Assembly (NCBI GenBank): GCA_015709205.1
Contig: JACCQO010000034.1
Span: 1 to 34,016 of the forward strand
DNA length: 34,016 nt
Direction: 5' to 3'
From: Desulfovibrionaceae bacterium
GTDB taxonomy: Bacteria; Desulfobacterota; Desulfovibrionia; Desulfovibrionales; Desulfovibrionaceae
Part shown: one piece after another, positions 30,784 to 34,016 of the stretch
Numbering within the stretch: position 1 is the first letter of the stretch
Layout of the letters: every line of letters starts with the position of its first letter
Notes under the pieces: generated by a model
Seen by the model: only the letters and a program-made list of their open reading frames with translations
What the model was told of the DNA's origin: nothing
Databases searched by the model: none
Translations under genes and position numbers: made by a program

Positions 30784-31920
30784 ATGGAACGCACCCTCTG
30801 GATCAACACCGGCGAGCCCTCGGGCGACCTGCACGGCGCGCTGCTGTGCCGTGCGCTCCTGGCGCGCGCGCCGGACCTGAGGATCGCGGCCATGGGCGGC
30901 GACGAGCTGCGCGCGGCCGGGGCCGAGGTGGCCGTGGACATCGAGCGCCTCTCGGTCATGGGCTTTACCGAGGTCCTGGCCAAGCTGCCGACCATCCTCA
31001 AACTGCTTTCGACCATCAAGGCCGAGCTCGTGCGCCGCCGCCCGGACGCCGTCATCCTGGTGGACGCGCCCTCCTTCAACTTCCGCGTGGCCAAGATGGC
31101 CCACGGCCTGGGCATCCCGGTCCACTACTACATCAGCCCCAAGCTCTGGGCCTGGAACACGGGCCGCGTGCGCTTCGTGCGCGACCACGTGCGGCGCATG
31201 CTCTGCATCCTGCCCTTCGAGGTCGAATTCTACCGCAGGCACGGCCTGGACGTGGACTACGTGGGCAACCCGCTGGTGGACGCGGTGGCCGAGGAACTGG
31301 AGGACGCCGGGCGCGCGGACTGGGCGGGCGCGCCCGAGGAGCCGGGTTCCGGCGTGGTCGGCGTGCTGCCCGGCAGCCGGCGCAAGGAGATCGAGGGGTT
31401 GCTGCCGGTCTTCGGAGAGGCCGCGCGCATCCTGACGGCTCGGCTGCCGTCCGTGCGCTTCGAGATCGTGCGCGCGCCGTCGGTGCGCGAGGAGCGGCTG
31501 CGCGAGCTGTGGCCGCGCGACGTGGAGGCGCGCATCCTGCCGCCCGAGGGGCGCTACGCGGCCATGCGCGGCTGGGAGACGGCCCTGGCGGCCTCCGGCA
31601 CCGTGACCCTGGAGACCGCGCTGCTCGGCGTGCCCACGGTGGTGGCCTACAAGCTTTCGGCCCTGACCTTCGCCCTGGCGCGGCGCTTCGTGCGCGTGGA
31701 GCACGTGGCCCTGCCCAACCTGATCCTCGGCGAGCGGCTCTTTCCGGAGTTGCTGCAGCACGAGGCCACGGGCCCGGCCGTGGCCGCCGCGGCCATGAAG
31801 TGGCTGGGCGACCCGGCCCTGGCCGCCGCCGTGCGCGCGCGCCTGGCGGACCTGCGCGACATTCTCGGCGCACCCGGCGCGCCGGACCGCGCGGCCGGAA
31901 TCATTCTGGGCGACCTCTAG
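30784..31920 (+). CDS. lpxB: Lipid-A-disaccharide synthase
   Basis: The 378-aa GT19 enzyme has the LpxB signatures: INTGEPSGDLHGALL at the N-terminus, AMGGDELRAAG, LSVMGFTEVL, ILVDAPSFNFRVAK, YYISPKLWAWNTGRV, ILPFEVEFYRRHG, YVGNPLVD and LLPGSRRKEI-like VLPGSRRKEIEGLL, ending with ASGTVTLETALLGVP. It joins UDP-2,3-diacylglucosamine and lipid X to form the lipid A disaccharide at the cytoplasmic membrane, so the organism makes LPS. No other lpx gene is nearby, which differs from the common lpxD-fabZ-lpxA-lpxB order. No strong RBS precedes the ATG; read-through from the upstream membrane-protein gene is possible. Confidence 0.96.
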   Translation: MERTLWINTGEPSGDLHGALLCRALLARAPDLRIAAMGGDELRAAGAEVAVDIERLSVMGFTEVLAKLPTILKLLSTIKAELVRRRPDAVILVDAPSFNFRVAKMAHGLGIPVHYYISPKLWAWNTGRVRFVRDHVRRMLCILPFEVEFYRRHGLDVDYVGNPLVDAVAEELEDAGRADWAGAPEEPGSGVVGVLPGSRRKEIEGLLPVFGEAARILTARLPSVRFEIVRAPSVREERLRELWPRDVEARILPPEGRYAAMRGWETALAASGTVTLETALLGVPTVVAYKLSALTFALARRFVRVEHVALPNLILGERLFPELLQHEATGPAVAAAAMKWLGDPALAAAVRARLADLRDILGAPGAPDRAAGIILGDL

Positions 31921-31983
31921 CCCGGACCGAGGCCCGGTCCCGCGCCCGGCGCGGCGGAACTTCGCCCCCGCGTCGCCCCCCGG

Positions 31984-32012
31984 TTGCAAATCCCCCCGGC
32001 CTCTTCTATCGT
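31984..32012 (+). promoter_or_regulatory. Promoter of the DUF3179 gene placed 6 nt before its ATG
   Basis: TTGCAA (31984-31989), 17-nt spacer, TATCGT (32007-32012), then GCCCCC and the ATG at 32019. The hexamers and spacing are identical to those at 15378-15406. The distance predicts transcription starting at the A of the ATG. Confidence 0.55.
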
Positions 32013-32018
32013 GCCCCC

Positions 32019-33119
32019 ATGTTCCGACTTCGCGTCTTCCGCCGCCTGCGGCCCGCCGCCCTGTCCGTGCTCCCGGCCTGCGGCCTGCTCCTCTTCCTGG
32101 CCTGCGCGCCGCACGCCGCGCGCGCGCTGGAGCTGTCCGACGACCAGTTGCGCATCTACTACGACGCCCTGGTGGACACCGGCGTGGGGGCCAACTCCAT
32201 CCCGCCCGTGTTCCAGCCGACCTTCGACACCGTGTCCGACGCCGCCCTGGTCCTGGAGCCGAACGACGACGTCTTCGTGCTCGAACGCGGCAAGACCGTG
32301 CGCATCTACCCGCGTTCCGTCCTGGTCTGGCACTGCATCGTCAACGACCGCATCGACGGCGAACGCGTGACCATCACCTACTCGCCGCTCACGGGCTCGG
32401 TCATGGGCTTTCCCGGCCGCGTGGGCCTGCACGACACGGTCTTCGGCAACACCGGCAAGCTGCTCTACGCCGACCTCGTGCTCTTCGACTACGCCACCAA
32501 CTCCCTGTGGGCCCAGATCCCGGCCCTGGCCATCGACGGCGCGCTCAAGGGCACCAGGCTCACTCCCTTCGCCCTGACCTGGACCACCTGGGGCAAGGCC
32601 CGCCGCGCCTACCCCGACGCGCGCGTGCTTTCGCGCCACACCGGCACCGGCGTGCGCCGCCCCTACGGCAAGGACCCCTACGGCTCCTACCGCGACCCGC
32701 AGGGCTACTACAACAACGACCGCATCACCTATCCCTTGCCGCACCGCGACGACCGGCTGCCGCCCAAGACGCCCGTCCTGGCCCTGGACCTGGAAGCCGC
32801 GCCCCTGGCCGTGGTCAAGGAGGCCGTGCGCCGCGCCGGAACCCTGGAGATCGACGCGGGCGTGACCCCGCTGGTGGCCGTGTGGGACGCGGACCTCGAC
32901 GCGGTGCGCGTCTTCGACCGCCGCGTCCAGGGCAAGCCCCTGAGCTTCACGCTCTACGAGGGCAAGCTCTACGACCGCGAGACCAACAGTGAATGGACCG
33001 GCCGCGGCGTGTGCACCTACGGCATGCTGCGCGACGAAAGGCTCGCGCCCGTGGACGCCTTCGACGTGATGTGGTTCGCCTGGGCCGCGTTCCATCCGGA
33101 CACCATGCTCTTCAAGTGA
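32019..33119 (+). CDS. Secreted DUF3179 protein
   Basis: The 366-aa protein has a signal peptide (basic start, LSVLPACGLLLFLACAPHA, AxA-like cleavage before LELSDD). The body matches DUF3179: LEPNDDVFVLERGKTVRIYP, VLVWHCIVNDRIDGERVTI, TYSPLTGSVMGF, NSLWAQIPALAIDG and LTPFALTWTTWGKAR. The family is widespread, periplasmic or extracellular, and has no assigned reaction; conserved His, Cys and Tyr residues (WHCIVND) could bind a ligand or metal. The next in-frame Met is far inside the domain, so ATG 32019 is the start. No Shine-Dalgarno sequence is present; instead a -10 box lies 6 nt upstream. It is followed after 71 nt by the HAD gene. Confidence 0.88.
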   Translation: MFRLRVFRRLRPAALSVLPACGLLLFLACAPHAARALELSDDQLRIYYDALVDTGVGANSIPPVFQPTFDTVSDAALVLEPNDDVFVLERGKTVRIYPRSVLVWHCIVNDRIDGERVTITYSPLTGSVMGFPGRVGLHDTVFGNTGKLLYADLVLFDYATNSLWAQIPALAIDGALKGTRLTPFALTWTTWGKARRAYPDARVLSRHTGTGVRRPYGKDPYGSYRDPQGYYNNDRITYPLPHRDDRLPPKTPVLALDLEAAPLAVVKEAVRRAGTLEIDAGVTPLVAVWDADLDAVRVFDRRVQGKPLSFTLYEGKLYDRETNSEWTGRGVCTYGMLRDERLAPVDAFDVMWFAWAAFHPDTMLFK

Positions 33120-33190
33120 CCCCGCGCGCCCGCGTCCGGCCGCGTCCGCCGCGCAACGAACGAAACGGCGCAGCGCGCCGGAGACCCGCC

Positions 33191-33925
33191 ATGCCCACCC
33201 CGCGCCTTGCGGCCCTGATCTTCGACTTCGACGGCACCCTGGCCGAACTGACCATCGACTTCGCGGACATGCGCGCGCGGGCCCGGGCCATCGCCGCGGA
33301 CTTCTTCGCCGCGCCGCCCGAACCCGACGGCCTGCCCGTGCTGGAGTGGACCGCCGCCCTGGCCGAACGGCTGCGCTCCGGCGGTGACGACCGCTCCGGC
33401 GGTAACGCCCGCTCCGGCGGTGACGACCGCTCCGGCGACGGCGAGAGCGCGGCCAAGGAGCTGACCCTACGCATCGGGGACATGATCGTGGACATGGAGG
33501 TGGAGGCGGCCGGGCGCGGGCGGCTCTTTCCGGCCACGCGGCCCATGCTCGCGGAACTGGCGCGTCGGGGCGTGGCCGCGGCCATCGTCACGCGCAACTG
33601 CCGGGCCGCCGTGCGCACGGTGTTCCCGGACGCGGACCGCGTCTGCGGCTGCGTGCTGGCGCGCGAGGACGTCCCCCGCGTCAAGCCGCACCCGGACCAC
33701 GTGCTCGCGGCACTGGCGCGCGTGGGCGCGGACCCCGGCCGCGCGCTCATGGTCGGCGACCACCCCATGGACGTGGCCGCCGGCAGGAACGCCGGAACGC
33801 GCACCGCGGCCGTGGCCTCGGGACGCCTGTCCCAGGACGAGCTGCGGGCCGCCAAGCCGGACTTCGTGGCCCGCGACTGCGCCGAACTCATGGAGCGGCT
33901 GCTCGCGGCTGGCTGGCTGGGCTAG
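33191..33925 (+). CDS. HAD-family hydrolase (phosphatase) with repeat insertion in the cap
   Basis: The 244-aa protein has the HAD motifs in order: motif I IFDFDGTLAEL (Asp nucleophile and acid/base Asp), motif II VTRN (Thr at about residue 134), motif III RVKPHPD (Lys) and motif IV MVGDHPMDVAAG. This fits the phosphoglycolate-phosphatase-like subfamily, with a helical cap after motif I. The cap region carries a low-complexity insertion of tandem RSGGDD/RSGGNA units (about residues 62-84) encoded by an 18-nt repeat. The substrate is unknown; small phosphorylated metabolites are typical. The RBS GGAG lies 7 nt before the ATG. A palindromic terminator-like repeat follows the stop. Confidence 0.9.
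   Translation: MPTPRLAALIFDFDGTLAELTIDFADMRARARAIAADFFAAPPEPDGLPVLEWTAALAERLRSGGDDRSGGNARSGGDDRSGDGESAAKELTLRIGDMIVDMEVEAAGRGRLFPATRPMLAELARRGVAAAIVTRNCRAAVRTVFPDADRVCGCVLAREDVPRVKPHPDHVLAALARVGADPGRALMVGDHPMDVAAGRNAGTRTAAVASGRLSQDELRAAKPDFVARDCAELMERLLAAGWLG
33374..33442 (+). repeat. In-frame 18-nt tandem repeat within the HAD gene
   Basis: Three full 18-nt units (33374-33391, 33392-33409, 33410-33427), consensus CGCTCCGGCGGTGACGAC, and a partial fourth of 15 nt. Units 1 and 3 are identical; unit 2 differs at two positions. They encode RSGGDD, RSGGNA, RSGGDD and RSGDG. Confidence 0.9.
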
Positions 33926-33935
33926 TTTCGTAGGA

Positions 33936-34016
33936 GGCGCCTCCGGCGGCTCCTCGCCGGAGGGCGCCTCCGGCGGCCAGAGAACCCTTTGAAAAGGGTT
34001 CTCTGGACTCTCCCAA
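33936..34016. terminator. Palindromic repeated element, copy 2 (window-truncated)
   Basis: Perfect 14-bp arms CCAGAGAACCCTTT (33977-33990) and AAAGGGTTCTCTGG (33993-34006) around GA, then ACTCTCCCAA. The 51 nt at 33966-34016 match 20165-20215 with one mismatch. A 15-nt direct repeat, GGCGCCTCCGGCGGC (33936-33950, 33963-33977), lies immediately upstream. It follows the HAD stop codon by 11 nt. Confidence 0.78.

Overview
The window is a high-GC chromosomal segment. A single-domain CbiK-type cobaltochelatase, a UPF0280 protein, a dnaA standing apart from dnaN, LPP20-type envelope proteins and terminator-like palindromes found between genes together suggest a Desulfovibrionales (sulfate-reducing) bacterium. 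This placement is an inference from gene content and style; there is no rRNA in the window to test it. I see no integrase, transposase, CRISPR array or phage gene.

Layout. 1-4.8 kb: a small Cdd1-type helix-hairpin-helix gene, a stand-alone PocR sensory domain, then a markedly AT-richer island (about 1.1-2.4 kb) with an unknown 342-aa protein facing a 44-aa, very acidic, internally repeated microprotein; next a four-Asp-box sialidase-like protein and a cold-shock protein with a clear terminator. 4.9-8.7 kb: a sulfur amino-acid block (metY, an EamA transporter, and a second Cys/Met-metabolism PLP enzyme). 8.7-15.1 kb: a surface-glycan block (asparagine synthase-like amidotransferase, GT4, GT2, methyltransferase, GT4). 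15.4-19.3 kb: two translationally coupled exported proteins (a mosaic lipoprotein and an LPP20-like coiled-coil protein). 19.3-21.5 kb: a UPF0280 protein convergent with an M20 amidohydrolase. 21.8-25.0 kb: dnaA with canonical and near-canonical DnaA boxes upstream, cbiK, and tRNA-Val(CAC) with promoter and terminator. 25.7-27.6 kb: rfbB-rfbD for dTDP-L-rhamnose. 27.9-34.0 kb: an HPt-like/REC/REC/GGDEF protein, a Gate-domain membrane protein, lpxB, a DUF3179 protein and a HAD hydrolase.

How it fits together. The envelope is the main theme: lipid A (lpxB), rhamnose precursor (rfbBD), sugar transferases with an amidotransferase and a methyltransferase, exported lipoproteins and possible sialoglycan handling. 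Sulfur amino acids and tetrapyrrole metal insertion (cbiK) are the metabolic themes.

The most unusual features are regulatory or structural. Short tandem repeats of different unit length lie in the leaders of metY (10 nt) and asnB (11 nt), upstream of rfbB (16 nt), and inside two coding regions (27 and 18 nt, both in frame). At least two genes have a predicted -10 box only 6 nt before the ATG, so their mRNAs may be leaderless. DnaA carries substitutions at two DNA-recognition positions. A palindromic terminator-like element occurs twice almost identically, with a look-alike at the left edge. The AT-rich island with its microprotein is the best candidate for an undescribed system.
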